Assembly: GCF_008806975.1 (NCBI RefSeq)
Contig: NZ_CP031728.1
Location: 1,860,001 to 1,924,000 of the forward strand
Origin: Cellvibrio sp. KY-GH-1
GTDB lineage: Bacteria > Pseudomonadota > Gammaproteobacteria > Pseudomonadales > Cellvibrionaceae
DNA length: 64,000 nucleotides
Direction: 5' to 3'
Under the pieces are notes generated by a model, which was given only the letters and a program-made list of their open reading frames with translations, did no database searches and was not told where the DNA came from. The first letter of the stretch is position 1. Each line of letters opens with the position of its first letter. The translations under genes were made by a program, and so were the position numbers. Below, piece after piece: positions 15,250-23,849 of this stretch.

Positions 15250-16101
15250 ATGCTGACAAATAGCGCGCTATATTCAATCGCGATGATGGCGCGCGTTCTG
15301 TTGGTTTCGCGAAGTGGGTATTACAGCTGGCTTGATAATCGTGAAATGGTTAGTTGGCGCATGCAGCAAAGAGAAGCGATTGATGCGTTGGTAAAGGCAG
15401 CATTTGAGGCTGGAAAAGGCCGGTATGGCGCGGATCGGATTTTTTATGATTTGGCGGAGCAAGATAATCCGCTCGACATAAAAACCATTCGGAAAAGCCT
15501 GAAACGGCAGGGGTTAATTGCAAAAGCGGCCAAGCTGTTCAAGGTGACTACGGACAGCAATCATACACTGCCTGTTGCGCCCAACCTGTTGGCTAGAGAT
15601 TTTTCTGCGCAACAACCTAATGAAAAATGGGTGACCGATATTACTTATATTCAAACTACAGAAGGTTGGTTGTATCTGGCCGTGATGATTGATTTATATT
15701 CTCGAAAAGTTGTTGGTTGGTCGATGAGCAAACATATTGATGCGCAATTGGTTTGTGATTCATTGATGATGGCGTTGTGGCGACGAAAATTCCCAAAAAG
15801 CGTTATTGTTCACAGTGACCGTGGCAGCCAATATGTATCGCATGCGTTTAGGGATTTACTGGAAAAATATTCGCTAATACAGAGTATGAGTCGCAAGGGT
15901 GATTGCTGGGACAATGCGTGTGCGGAAAGCTTCTTTCATTCACTTAAGGTTGAGCTGGTTCACGGCGAGCCATTGCTAGATGGAAAGCACACGCGCGAGT
16001 CTATTTTTGAATATATCGAAGTGGATTACAATCGCTACCGCCGTCACAGCGCTATTGGCTTTGTTAGCCCCGAGCGCTTTGAGGCAAAAAATGTATGTTA
16101 G
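15250..16101 (+). CDS. IS3-family OrfB transposase (copy 2)
   Basis: A 283-residue DDE transposase part, the same as copy 1 except Tyr for His in GKGRYGADRIF. All three catalytic residues are in place (VTDITY, HSDRGSQY, NACAESFFHSL). The frame is open upstream to the slippery site at 15196, so OrfAB is the likely active form. Most IS3 relatives have Tyr or His at this site, so both copies are probably functional. Confidence 0.93.
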   Translation: MLTNSALYSIAMMARVLLVSRSGYYSWLDNREMVSWRMQQREAIDALVKAAFEAGKGRYGADRIFYDLAEQDNPLDIKTIRKSLKRQGLIAKAAKLFKVTTDSNHTLPVAPNLLARDFSAQQPNEKWVTDITYIQTTEGWLYLAVMIDLYSRKVVGWSMSKHIDAQLVCDSLMMALWRRKFPKSVIVHSDRGSQYVSHAFRDLLEKYSLIQSMSRKGDCWDNACAESFFHSLKVELVHGEPLLDGKHTRESIFEYIEVDYNRYRRHSAIGFVSPERFEAKNVC

Positions 16102-16132
16102 TTAACTGTCCGAAGTTGGCGGTAGGGATCAT

Positions 16133-16257
16133 AGAGCTACCGCTGTGGGGAAATGGTCAGTTAAGTAAGCAATCAGCTGATACGTATTTTTAGCAATTGC
16201 TCAAATTTGATCAAAATATAGTTCCTTATTGACAGACCTGTCAATAAGGAACTCCAT
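16133..16257 (-). pseudogene. Possible 5' half of the gene cut by the composite unit
   Basis: On the minus strand an ATG at 16257 opens MEFLIDRSVNKELYFDQI, then a TGA (16201-16203), then a further open stretch in the same frame (AIAKNTYQLIAYLTDHF and PTAVA) up to the IS edge. If one AGA is removed, this frame continues into LNRIWNSRNHVGELDDD at 408-307. The in-frame TGA means that either the gene was already broken, the true start is elsewhere, or the match is chance. The ribosome site was not evident. Confidence 0.3.
16221..16252. repeat. 32-bp near-perfect palindrome
   Basis: GTTCCTTATTGACAG, a two-base AC centre, then its exact complement CTGTCAATAAGGAAC: a perfect 15-bp dyad. It lies 125 bases upstream of the resolvase ATG. 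No T run follows on either strand, so it is not an ordinary terminator. A regulator site or a recombination subsite is more likely. Confidence 0.7.
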
Positions 16258-16295
16258 CAATTACCTAATGGCATTTATGTTCCATAAGGTACACA

Positions 16296-16327
16296 TTTTG
16301 GGACACTCTCTATTGACCGTCCCAAAA
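16296..16327. other. Candidate res subsite upstream of the resolvase
   Basis: TTTTGGGAC (16296-16304) and GTCCCAAAA (16319-16327) form an inverted repeat with a 14-base centre, total 32 bases. Serine resolvases bind imperfect dyads of about 28-34 bases just upstream of their own gene. The location fits, but the sequence does not match a res site I know. Confidence 0.35.
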
Positions 16328-16376
16328 GTAGTGCCATAATTGGTTTTCCATAAACTATTGGCGACTTTTGGAACAT

Positions 16377-16928
16377 ATGGCGAAAATCGGGTACGCACGC
16401 GTCAGCTCTATTGGACAAAGCCTGGAGATCCAGCTGGACAAATTGACGGCCGCTGGTTGCGAACGCATTTATCGGGAGAAGCTTAGCGGTACCAAAAAAG
16501 CACGACCGGAATACAAGGCCTGTATGAATTATCTCCGGGAGGGAGATACATTGGTGATTACTCGCCTGGATCGATTAGCCAGGTCAGTACATGAACTGGT
16601 CAACATATCCGAACGATTTGAAGTGGAAGGTATTCACTTACACGTGTTGGATCAGCATATTGATACCTCAACACCTACCGGAAAACTTACCTTTACCCTA
16701 CTCGCAGCCATCGCCGAATTTGAAACACAACTGAGTGCAGAGCGGCAAAGAGAAGGTATCGAGAAAGCCACGTGTAATGGCGTGAAATTTGGAAGGCCGA
16801 AACTGTCTGACTATGCTAAGGAGGAACTTATTCGACTTGAGCGCGCCCAGGGGAAGACAATCGGAGAATTGGTGAAAACGCATAAATTAGGGCGTACTAC
16901 CATCTACCGTATACTGAAAACCTCCTAG
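16377..16928 (+). CDS. Serine recombinase / Tn3-type resolvase
   Basis: A 183-residue small serine recombinase. The catalytic domain begins MAKIGYARVSSIGQSLEIQL with nucleophile Ser10. The conserved Arg cluster is in VITRLDRLARSVHELV, and the E-helix region is TLLAAIAEFETQLSAERQRE. A C-terminal helix-turn-helix (GKTIGELVKTHKLGRTTIYR) binds the DNA. The protein is close in length and layout to TnpR/Pin-type enzymes, which resolve cointegrates or invert segments. No Tn3 transposase or 38-bp ends are seen here, so it may be a leftover of a transposon or a multimer-resolution enzyme of the element. The ATG at 16377 is preferred over a TTG three codons earlier. Confidence 0.9.
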   Translation: MAKIGYARVSSIGQSLEIQLDKLTAAGCERIYREKLSGTKKARPEYKACMNYLREGDTLVITRLDRLARSVHELVNISERFEVEGIHLHVLDQHIDTSTPTGKLTFTLLAAIAEFETQLSAERQREGIEKATCNGVKFGRPKLSDYAKEELIRLERAQGKTIGELVKTHKLGRTTIYRILKTS

Positions 16929-16976
16929 GACGCCACAGCTGCTGAATAAGACTAAGGTATCCGAGGGAGCAGAACA

Positions 16977-17156
16977 GTGTCTGTGTTAAATGTGTTTAAC
17001 AACCAGGAAATAACGCTTTTATTTTTTCTGGCTATGATCGTCATTATCTGGATTGTTATGGTGGGCGCCTATATTCAATTGGTTAGGCAGGACAATGGCA
17101 ATCCATATAAACGACTGCAGGTTGAGGATAATAAATTATGCCGTACAGACCTTTGA
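16977..17156 (+). CDS. 59-residue membrane protein with GTG start
   Basis: A short gene not obvious from long-frame searches. The GTG at 16977 has an excellent GAGGGAG ribosome site 7 bases upstream (16963-16969). It encodes one strong membrane helix (ITLLFFLAMIVIIWIVMVGA) and then a polar tail, and ends in a TGA at 17154-17156, overlapping the next gene by 19 bases. The overlap, ribosome site and hydrophobic pattern support a real product. The family is not recognised. Confidence 0.6.
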   Translation: MSVLNVFNNQEITLLFFLAMIVIIWIVMVGAYIQLVRQDNGNPYKRLQVEDNKLCRTDL

Positions 17157-17851
17157 CCCATAACGAATACATGATTGTGAAGCGAACACTGTATGAGGTT
17201 CGCGGCTTGAATGAAGGCTTTGCAGAAAGCCTGTTTATGGCTTACAAAGCCAAAGCCCTACACGACGATGTACCAGAGTTTGATATCTTCACTATAAGTG
17301 AACGTGAGCGACTTGAGTCAAAGGGGATCGATGCTTCAAAATTAAAAGATCTTGAAGGTAAAGATTTTTTTGATGCACTCATTGATGAAGTTTCAGAGCG
17401 TGAGCATTCAGAGAAAATTCCGGATAACACTTTTACATGGCTTTTTGGCGACGAGTCGCTACTAGACTCAAAGCACAAGCGGTTGCGCGTTTTATTTTTC
17501 AATAGCGCTCGATACAGACAGCAGGTGCTCCATTACTATACTGAGGAAAACATCATTACAGACAGTAATGATATGGAACATATCCGCAACCAGCTGGAAA
17601 AATTCGCAAAAACTTACCCAGGCAAACGCCAGGGCGTTATTAGTAATTACGAACTTTACTTTGGAGATGCTTCACAGTTTTCGTATGAACAAGTAAAGCG
17701 CCGGACGGAGTTTCTAACAAGCAATGAAGCTCGTCATACTTTTTTAAAATACTACAACCTACCAATGCACTGGAGTCTTCCTGAAATCAAAGATTATCTA
17801 CGTAGTGCAGCAATTGAATCCAACTCGATCATATCGATAAATGGGAAGTAA
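17138..17851 (+). CDS. Unrecognised 237-residue protein
   Basis: A soluble, charged protein beginning MPYRPLTHNEYMIVKRTLYE. It has no signal peptide, membrane segment or catalytic motif that I can name. A helix-rich C-terminal half includes KFAKTYPGKRQGVISNYELY and RRTEFLTSNEARHTFLKYYN. GAGG lies 10 bases upstream of the ATG. Its start overlaps the small membrane protein, so the two probably work together. It sits between the resolvase and the convergent arsenic operon. I cannot assign a function. Confidence 0.65.
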   Translation: MPYRPLTHNEYMIVKRTLYEVRGLNEGFAESLFMAYKAKALHDDVPEFDIFTISERERLESKGIDASKLKDLEGKDFFDALIDEVSEREHSEKIPDNTFTWLFGDESLLDSKHKRLRVLFFNSARYRQQVLHYYTEENIITDSNDMEHIRNQLEKFAKTYPGKRQGVISNYELYFGDASQFSYEQVKRRTEFLTSNEARHTFLKYYNLPMHWSLPEIKDYLRSAAIESNSIISINGK

Positions 17852-17911
17852 AAATTTGCTCTTCAAACACTAAATTTAATATATTCGAATGCACTCTTTT
17901 GATAGCTCTTA

Positions 17912-19201
17912 TCACAATATAAAAACCGGCGCAAAACCACCGCCACGCGTGCGAAAATTTGTTGTTTGCCCTTGATATAAACGTGCTGCTAACAATTGAA
18001 TTCTTCCATCATAGCTGTACGCGCGAATATCCATTTTTAACGCACTCTCCACACCATCCAATAAAATAGCACGCTCACTCGGCCACACTGACGTTTGCGC
18101 AACGTAATTGCCAGCAACAATATCTCTCCACACTTTTGTTGTGAGTTTATCTCCGCGATATGTGGCTTTACTGCCGTAGCCGCAAGCAGGCTTGAAAAAT
18201 AATCCTTTTCGCCCAGACCATAATTCCGAGGCATTTTCTGTTGTCACTGATATGGTGGAGGGAATGCTGTCGATCAATGTCCTGGCATCATCCGCATTGC
18301 AACCCAATGCATCCAATGTTGATCTATCGCTTAAGATGATCAGATGGCGTTTGTCTGCGTAAAGTGCGTGATGATATGGATTGGGTGTGACGACTACACC
18401 CCCTGATAGATACGCATTGAGCAAAGCAATATTGATTGGATCAGTGAGATAAAAATCGGTTAATCGGTTATACACTAAATCAATGGGCTGCCCAAGATGG
18501 GACAGCACCTGATTTTCGTATGCGAGTTCTTGCGGATCAACAATTATGGCGTCGATTCCATGACTATTGAATAAACGCTGTGCGACTACAAATTCGGGAT
18601 AAAGGAACTGTGCCTCCGGATTATGATCGATGATAGCAATTCGGCGTAGTTGCTTATCTCCACGCTGCAATTGCCACTCATTCCGGAACATTGAAACGAA
18701 GTCGTCGAATAGTTTTTGCGTTTGGCTGTGCAGTGCATCGTCCATGGGAGGACAGCATGCTTTCTGTGCGCCTAATAATATTGCATTTAAAAATGCGCCG
18801 CCAGCATTGGTATTAATTTCGATGAGTCTGGCACCATCGGTAGACAAATGGAAATCATAACCCATGAAGGCACCCTTGGGGCCATGGTTAACACGGGCAT
18901 GAGAATGTGCTTCGCGCATTACAGAATCATTAAATGCCGGAAGAGCAATCGTACGTTCAATCGCTTCTATGGCGTTTTTAATTGACGTAAATTGTGTGTG
19001 GGAAACAAACGTGGCAATGTTGGAAAACAATTGCGGGTGCTGCGCCAGCACATCTCCTTGTAGCTGATCATGCCTAAGAACATAGTCCAGGCGTTCCCGG
19101 TCTAACGTTTGGCAAAAACAATCTTCATTCAAGCGAGTCGCAATCATACTGCTTAGCGATTCGCACCCCGGAATTTCACAGCTTGCATCGTTGTTTGTCA
19201 T
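17912..19201 (-). CDS. ATP-grasp enzyme in the arsJ operon
   Basis: A 429-residue ATP-grasp-like protein, last gene of the arsenic operon and 13 bases after arsJ. The C-terminal part carries ATP-grasp features: LFFKPACGYGSKATYRGDKL (Lys and Gly-rich loop), then DIRAYSYDGRIQLLAARLYQ and a terminal TRGGGFAPVF metal/phosphate loop. The N-terminal part has GYDFHLSTDGARLIEINTNA, recalling glutathione-synthetase-like enzymes. A CFCQ and a CCPP motif give extra cysteines. ATP-grasp enzymes ligate a carboxylate to an amine or thiol. A role in making a thiol or peptide conjugate, or in handling 1-arseno-3-phosphoglycerate, would fit the operon, but neither is shown. Confidence 0.7.
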   Translation of the reverse strand: MTNNDASCEIPGCESLSSMIATRLNEDCFCQTLDRERLDYVLRHDQLQGDVLAQHPQLFSNIATFVSHTQFTSIKNAIEAIERTIALPAFNDSVMREAHSHARVNHGPKGAFMGYDFHLSTDGARLIEINTNAGGAFLNAILLGAQKACCPPMDDALHSQTQKLFDDFVSMFRNEWQLQRGDKQLRRIAIIDHNPEAQFLYPEFVVAQRLFNSHGIDAIIVDPQELAYENQVLSHLGQPIDLVYNRLTDFYLTDPINIALLNAYLSGGVVVTPNPYHHALYADKRHLIILSDRSTLDALGCNADDARTLIDSIPSTISVTTENASELWSGRKGLFFKPACGYGSKATYRGDKLTTKVWRDIVAGNYVAQTSVWPSERAILLDGVESALKMDIRAYSYDGRIQLLAARLYQGQTTNFRTRGGGFAPVFIL

Positions 19202-19214
19202 ATTTTTAACCCGC

Positions 19215-20444
19215 TCAATTATTACTGACGGTACGCAGCAACCCCAACGAGATCAATGCCGCTAATCCAATAAACGCACTTGATACCCACAAGCACGCGA
19301 CTAATCCCTCGGTTTGGTAAATCCAGCCAGACAACAATGTTCCTACTAATCGGCCCAGTGCATTCGCCATGTAATAAAACCCTACATCCAGGGAAACACC
19401 ATCGTTTTTTGCGTAATTCACAATCAGGTAGCTATGCAATGAGGAATTGATTGCAAACAAAGCGCCGAAAATTAAAAGGCCGCCAATCAGCACCGCTTCG
19501 ATTGGAAGTGATGAATTGAATCCCACCGCAATGGCAGCAGGAATACCCGTCAGCATCAATGCCCAGACAAATACATGTAATCCACCTGGCGCACTATTTT
19601 CACCTTGATTAATTAATACCGGGGCAATGGATTGGACAATACCGTAACCGATAATCCAGATAGCGAGAAAACCGCCAACCCACCAGAAGCTCCACCCCAA
19701 TTGACTGCTCAAAAAGACTGGTAATGCAACAACAAACCAGACGTCTCGTGCACCAAATAAAAATAAACGCGCAGCCGATAAAATATTAATCGCACGACTT
19801 TTGGAAAATAATTCGCGGAACTTCGGTTTCTGTTTTGCTTTGCCCAAGTCCTTTTTCAAGAACAATAAGCTTGCTATCCAGATAACACCCAATACCGCCG
19901 CCATGGCCACAACAGCACCAACAAACCCCAACAGCGCCAGCAACGCGCCGCCGAGAAAGAAGCCCACACCTTTGAGCGCATTTTTAGATCCGGTAAGCAA
20001 TGCAACCCATTTGAACAATTGTCCCTGCTGATCGCCTGGCACGAGCAATTTGATCGTGCTTTTAGCGCTCATCTTATTCAGATCTTTCGCGATGCCGGAA
20101 AGAGCTTGCGCGCCCATCACCCACAGCGGAGTTAACATCACTGTGGGTACAGCGAGCATTAATAGCGCGATTACTTGTAAGCCCAAACCAATGTTCATGG
20201 TGCTGTTTAGCCCGATACGAGCGCCCAGATAACCACCCACGAGGTTGGTGATCACACCGAAGATTTCATAAAACAAAAACAGCGCAGCAATTTGTAAGGG
20301 GGTGTAGCCAAGTTGATGGAAATGCAATACCACCAACATGCGTAATGCACCATCGGTTAAGGTGAATGCCCAGTAATTACCGGTCACAACCAGATATTGT
20401 TTTACTTCCGCACTTAACTTTTTTCCTGCGCCTGTTATTGTCAT
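19215..20444 (-). CDS. arsJ: ArsJ, organoarsenical efflux permease
   Basis: A 409-residue major-facilitator transporter with about 12 membrane helices, starting VKQYLVVTGNYWAFTLTDGA. Sequence and context match ArsJ, which exports 1-arseno-3-phosphoglycerate made by a partner GAPDH; once outside, the ester breaks down to arsenate and 3-phosphoglycerate, which gives arsenate resistance. Landmarks are LRMLVVLHFHQLGYTPLQIA, GVITNLVGGYLGARIGLNST and a C-terminal YYMANALGRLVGTLLSGWIY. The partner gap gene is 12 bases upstream, as usual. The ATP-grasp gene follows. Confidence 0.93.
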   Translation of the reverse strand: MTITGAGKKLSAEVKQYLVVTGNYWAFTLTDGALRMLVVLHFHQLGYTPLQIAALFLFYEIFGVITNLVGGYLGARIGLNSTMNIGLGLQVIALLMLAVPTVMLTPLWVMGAQALSGIAKDLNKMSAKSTIKLLVPGDQQGQLFKWVALLTGSKNALKGVGFFLGGALLALLGFVGAVVAMAAVLGVIWIASLLFLKKDLGKAKQKPKFRELFSKSRAINILSAARLFLFGARDVWFVVALPVFLSSQLGWSFWWVGGFLAIWIIGYGIVQSIAPVLINQGENSAPGGLHVFVWALMLTGIPAAIAVGFNSSLPIEAVLIGGLLIFGALFAINSSLHSYLIVNYAKNDGVSLDVGFYYMANALGRLVGTLLSGWIYQTEGLVACLWVSSAFIGLAALISLGLLRTVSNN

Positions 20445-20456
20445 GAGCTGATCTCC

Positions 20457-21464
20457 TTAGTTGGCAAGTCCAACTAATTTTGCCAACTCCGCTGTACGAT
20501 TTGCGTAACCCCACTCGTTGTCATACCAGGCATAAATCTTCACTTGGGTACCATTCACTACCATCGTTGATAAGGCATCAACAATCGATGAGCGTGAATC
20601 ACCGCAATAATCATTGGAAACTAACGGGCGCTCTTCATAACCCAGAATATTTTTTAATTCATTTCCGCTGGCCGCTTTCAATAAGCCGTTGACTTCTTCT
20701 ACTGTGGTAGCTCGTTCAACCTCAAATACACAATCCGTTAACGAGGCATTTGCCAATGGAACTCTTACCGCGTGGCCATTCAAACGACCGCGTAATTCCG
20801 GAAATATTTCGGCTATGGCAGTTGCTGATCCGGTTGTAGTAGGAATTAAATTGGAACCCGAGGAACGCGCGCGGCGTAGATCCTTATGAGACTGGTCCAG
20901 AATTGATTGGGTATTTGTTAAATTATGAATTGTGGTGATAGAGCCATGGCGAATACCAAGCTTCTCATGAATTACTTTTACTACCGGTGCAAGGCAATTC
21001 GTGGTACAAGATGCTGCTGTCACAATACGATTTTCCGCCACATTAAATAAATGGTGATTCACGCCCATCACAATATTCAATGCTCCTGGTTCTTTGACCG
21101 GTGCACTGACCACAACCTGCTTGACGCCTTGATCAAGATAAGCTTGCAGAGTAGCCACCGATTTCATTTTGCCACTGGCTTCAATCACGACATCACATTC
21201 TGACCAATCCGTTTCAGCAATAGCTTTGTTCGTGGTAACGCGAATTGCTTTTCCATTAATGATTATCTTGCCGTAATCAGCAGAAACATCCTCTGGCCAA
21301 GTGCCCTGTATTGAGTCGAACTTCAATAAATGTGCGTAGGTTTCCGTATCAGCAGCAGGATCATTAATTTGCAGAAATTCAAATTCCGGCCAATTCCAGG
21401 AGGCGCGCAATGCCAACCGACCAATGCGCCCAAACCCGTTAATACCAACTTTAATTTTTTTCAT
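20457..21464 (-). CDS. gap: Glyceraldehyde-3-phosphate dehydrogenase of the arsJ pair
   Basis: A 335-residue GAPDH. The N-terminal Rossmann fold has [16 protein letters not shown], and the catalytic Cys is in [12 protein letters not shown] (about residues 149-160). The phosphate site is [10 protein letters not shown] and the C-terminal [11 protein letters not shown] is conserved. In the ars setting the enzyme uses arsenate in place of phosphate with glyceraldehyde 3-phosphate and NAD+, giving the unstable 1-arseno-3-phosphoglycerate that ArsJ exports. Its position directly before arsJ and after a phosphatase gene in one operon supports this over a housekeeping role. It acts in the cytoplasm. 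Confidence 0.93.
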   Translation of the reverse strand: MKKIKVGINGFGRIGRLALRASWNWPEFEFLQINDPAADTETYAHLLKFDSIQGTWPEDVSADYGKIIINGKAIRVTTNKAIAETDWSECDVVIEASGKMKSVATLQAYLDQGVKQVVVSAPVKEPGALNIVMGVNHHLFNVAENRIVTAASCTTNCLAPVVKVIHEKLGIRHGSITTIHNLTNTQSILDQSHKDLRRARSSGSNLIPTTTGSATAIAEIFPELRGRLNGHAVRVPLANASLTDCVFEVERATTVEEVNGLLKAASGNELKNILGYEERPLVSNDYCGDSRSSIVDALSTMVVNGTQVKIYAWYDNEWGYANRTAELAKLVGLAN

Positions 21465-21486
21465 GGATTAATCCTTCAACGAATTT

Positions 21487-22008
21487 TCAATTTAAGGGTT
21501 CGGATGCTATTTGGTTGGCAAGTTTATTGATGTATTCCTGATGCGCGGGAATCTGCAATGCGCTGGGGCGAATTGCACGTACTCGATCAATCACTTCATC
21601 CAGTGGCAATCCTCGCTCCAATAAAATTTGCGCCGCAACTAGCCCTGTACGACCAGAGCCGCCCTTACAGTGGATGGCAATTGTTTTTCCTTGGGCTACC
21701 AGCGCATGGATTTTTTCTTTCGATAACAGCCAAGCGTCCTGAAATAGCTGTTCGGGCGCATGGTCATCCTCGATGGGCAAATGAAACCATTGCAAACCTA
21801 ACTGCGCGCATAGCTCTGGCAAATCAGTAACGGCATTACGCTGTATTTCCTCTTTTGGCATAAGGGTAAGCACAGCAGCAGCTCCGGCCTCGGCCAGTTG
21901 CTCAAGAGACAATTGCAGACCAACCTCTTTGGTGCCGGGGCACGGAGTGAAAAGAATTTGGCCCGCACCTTCGAGGTTAAGCGAAGTGAAGGGATGTACT
22001 AACGGCAT
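21487..22008 (-). CDS. Dual-specificity-type protein phosphatase in ars operon
   Basis: A 173-residue protein with the cysteine phosphatase signature HCX5R as IHCKGGSGRTGLVA (about residues 113-126) and an upstream general-acid Asp candidate in LPIEDDHAPEQLF. The fold resembles CDKN3/KAP-type dual-specificity phosphatases, and it lacks the CX5R-at-N-terminus layout of ArsC. Such genes occur in some arsenic clusters, but the substrate is not settled. A phosphatase acting on a phospho- or arseno-ester, or on a regulator, would fit. It lies between acr3 and gap with short gaps, so it belongs to the operon. Confidence 0.8.
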   Translation of the reverse strand: MPLVHPFTSLNLEGAGQILFTPCPGTKEVGLQLSLEQLAEAGAAAVLTLMPKEEIQRNAVTDLPELCAQLGLQWFHLPIEDDHAPEQLFQDAWLLSKEKIHALVAQGKTIAIHCKGGSGRTGLVAAQILLERGLPLDEVIDRVRAIRPSALQIPAHQEYINKLANQIASEPLN

Positions 22009-22031
22009 GGAATTTCCTTAGAAATATGTTT

Positions 22032-23060
22032 TTACGTTCGATTAAATAAGTGTTGGCTTCGATTGCAAAAAGCAACGAGAGAAAGCATCACAGGGACTTC
22101 AACTAGAACACCCACAACAGTGGCCAGCGCGGCGCCTGAGTGAAGCCCAAATAACGAAATAGCAACGGCAACTGCCAGCTCGAAAAAGTTTGATCCACCA
22201 ATCAAACAGGCGGGAGCAGCGACACTATACGGAAGCCGAATTGCCCGAGCGGCAATAAACGTTATGGCAAACACACCATAGGATTGGATCACCAAAGGAA
22301 TTGCAATGAGAACGATGGCGATGGTTTGGTCAAAAATAGTTTTGGCTTGAAACCCGAATAACAAAACGACCGTTCCCAATAAACCGAGAATTGACCAAGG
22401 CTTAAACGAGGCAGAAAAGCGTTGTAATGAAACTTGATCACCAAAAGATTTCTTTTCTAAATAATAACGAGTCAACACACCTGCAATTAGCGGCAGTAGA
22501 ACATATAGCCCAACTGAAACTAGTAGGGTTTCCCAAGGTACAATAATGTCAGTAACACCCAACAGGAATGCCGCCAGTGGTGCGAATGCGAAAATCATAA
22601 TCACATCGTTCAACGACACTTGAACCAGCGTGTAATTTGCATCCCCTTTTGTTAATTGACTCCAAACAAACACCATCGCGGTGCAAGGAGCAACACCGAG
22701 CAATATCATTCCTGCGATATATTCTTGAGCAGTTTGTGGATCCACCCAGTCGACAAAGAGAACTTTAAAAAACAACCATCCCAATGCAGCCATAGTAAAT
22801 GGCTTGATTAACCAATTCACAATCAATGTCAGGATAATTCCTTGTGGGCGGGTCCCAATATGCTTAAGTGAACTGAAGTCCACTTGCACCATCATTGGGT
22901 AAATCATTATCCAAATAAGTAATGCAATAACGATATTCACGTGAGCATATTCAAGCCCTGCAACAAATGAAAAAAAAGCTGGGAAGACATTGCCAAGAAC
23001 AGCCCCAATTACAATTGCAATTGCTACCCACAATGATAAATACCGTTCAAACAAGCCCAT
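22032..23060 (-). CDS. acr3: ACR3-family arsenite efflux permease
   Basis: A 342-residue membrane protein with about 10 helices, of the ACR3 type and not ArsB. Family marks are [20 protein letters not shown] near residue 55-75 and the conserved cysteine in [20 protein letters not shown], where arsenite thiolate chemistry takes place. It exports As(III) using the proton gradient. AGGATAA is upstream of the ATG. It stands between arsH and the phosphatase gene. With the two ArsC reductases it completes the classic arsenate-reduction route. Confidence 0.95.
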   Translation of the reverse strand: MGLFERYLSLWVAIAIVIGAVLGNVFPAFFSFVAGLEYAHVNIVIALLIWIMIYPMMVQVDFSSLKHIGTRPQGIILTLIVNWLIKPFTMAALGWLFFKVLFVDWVDPQTAQEYIAGMILLGVAPCTAMVFVWSQLTKGDANYTLVQVSLNDVIMIFAFAPLAAFLLGVTDIIVPWETLLVSVGLYVLLPLIAGVLTRYYLEKKSFGDQVSLQRFSASFKPWSILGLLGTVVLLFGFQAKTIFDQTIAIVLIAIPLVIQSYGVFAITFIAARAIRLPYSVAAPACLIGGSNFFELAVAVAISLFGLHSGAALATVVGVLVEVPVMLSLVAFCNRSQHLFNRT

Positions 23061-23090
23061 GGATATTATCCTGATACAAAAATCAATTAA

Positions 23091-23810
23091 TTAAATGGAC
23101 GATAGATTGACACGTTGCATCAATTGCTCAGCTGTTTCTACGCGCTCCGAATAACGATCAACCAAAAAATCTTTTTGATCACGTAGTAGTAATGTAAATT
23201 TCACCAACTCTTCCATCACATCAACAACCCGGTTGTAGTATGACGAAGGCTTCATCCGATCATTATCATCAAACTCCTGAAATGCCTTGGCGACCGATGA
23301 TTGATTAGGGATGGTGAACATACGCATCCACCGCCCGAGAATGCGCATCTGATTCACCGCATTGAATGATTGCGAACCACCACTCACTTGCATCAATGCC
23401 AACGTCTTGCCCTGCGTTAAACGCGATGCACCGGCTGATAAGGGAATCCAATCAATTTGTGATTTGAATACTCCCGTCATCGCGCCATGACGTTCGGGGG
23501 AACACCACACTTGGCCCTCAGACCATTGCGCAAGTTCGCGAAGTTCCTGCACTTTTGGATGAGTATCAGGAGCGTCATCAGGAAGGGGTAAACCTTCCGG
23601 GTGAAATATCTGCGTTTCAGCACCGAGATACTGCAATATGCGTTCGGCTTCTAATACGAGTAACCGGCTAAATGAACGAGGCCGATTGGAGCCGTAAAGC
23701 AACAAAATGCGCGGCTTGTGATTAGCGGTCTGCGTGAGCGGCGAAAGTGGATTGCTCTGCGCGGCCAACAAATCGCTGTTGAGGTTGGGCATGGAGTCAT
23801 TAGTCATCAT
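23091..23810 (-). CDS. arsH: ArsH, NADPH-dependent FMN reductase
   Basis: A 239-residue flavoprotein with the ArsH motifs [20 protein letters not shown] (FMN phosphate loop), [20 protein letters not shown] and [20 protein letters not shown]. ArsH oxidises trivalent organoarsenicals such as methylarsenite to the less toxic pentavalent forms and can act against oxidative stress. The ATG at 23810 follows a TTG one codon upstream; a further ATG is at 23807. It is cytoplasmic. It comes after arsC in the operon and before acr3. Confidence 0.92.
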   Translation of the reverse strand: MMTNDSMPNLNSDLLAAQSNPLSPLTQTANHKPRILLLYGSNRPRSFSRLLVLEAERILQYLGAETQIFHPEGLPLPDDAPDTHPKVQELRELAQWSEGQVWCSPERHGAMTGVFKSQIDWIPLSAGASRLTQGKTLALMQVSGGSQSFNAVNQMRILGRWMRMFTIPNQSSVAKAFQEFDDNDRMKPSSYYNRVVDVMEELVKFTLLLRDQKDFLVDRYSERVETAEQLMQRVNLSSI

Positions 23811-23849
23811 CAATTACCGAATTCATAGGAAAGTTCTTTTGCATCACCG

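Larger units (their letters stand above)
14880..16131 (+). mobile_element. IS3-family insertion sequence, copy 2
   Basis: A 1252-bp copy in the same orientation as 410-1661, differing at 15424 (T for C), 15570 (G for A) and 15999 (G for A). The same imperfect inverted ends are present. Flanks are AGG on the left and TAGAGC on the right, with no direct repeat for this copy alone. The left edge cuts pilL; the right edge adjoins DNA unrelated to pilL. Counting the T at 16132 with the element leaves AGA next, matching the AGA at 407-409 outside copy 1. Confidence 0.93.
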
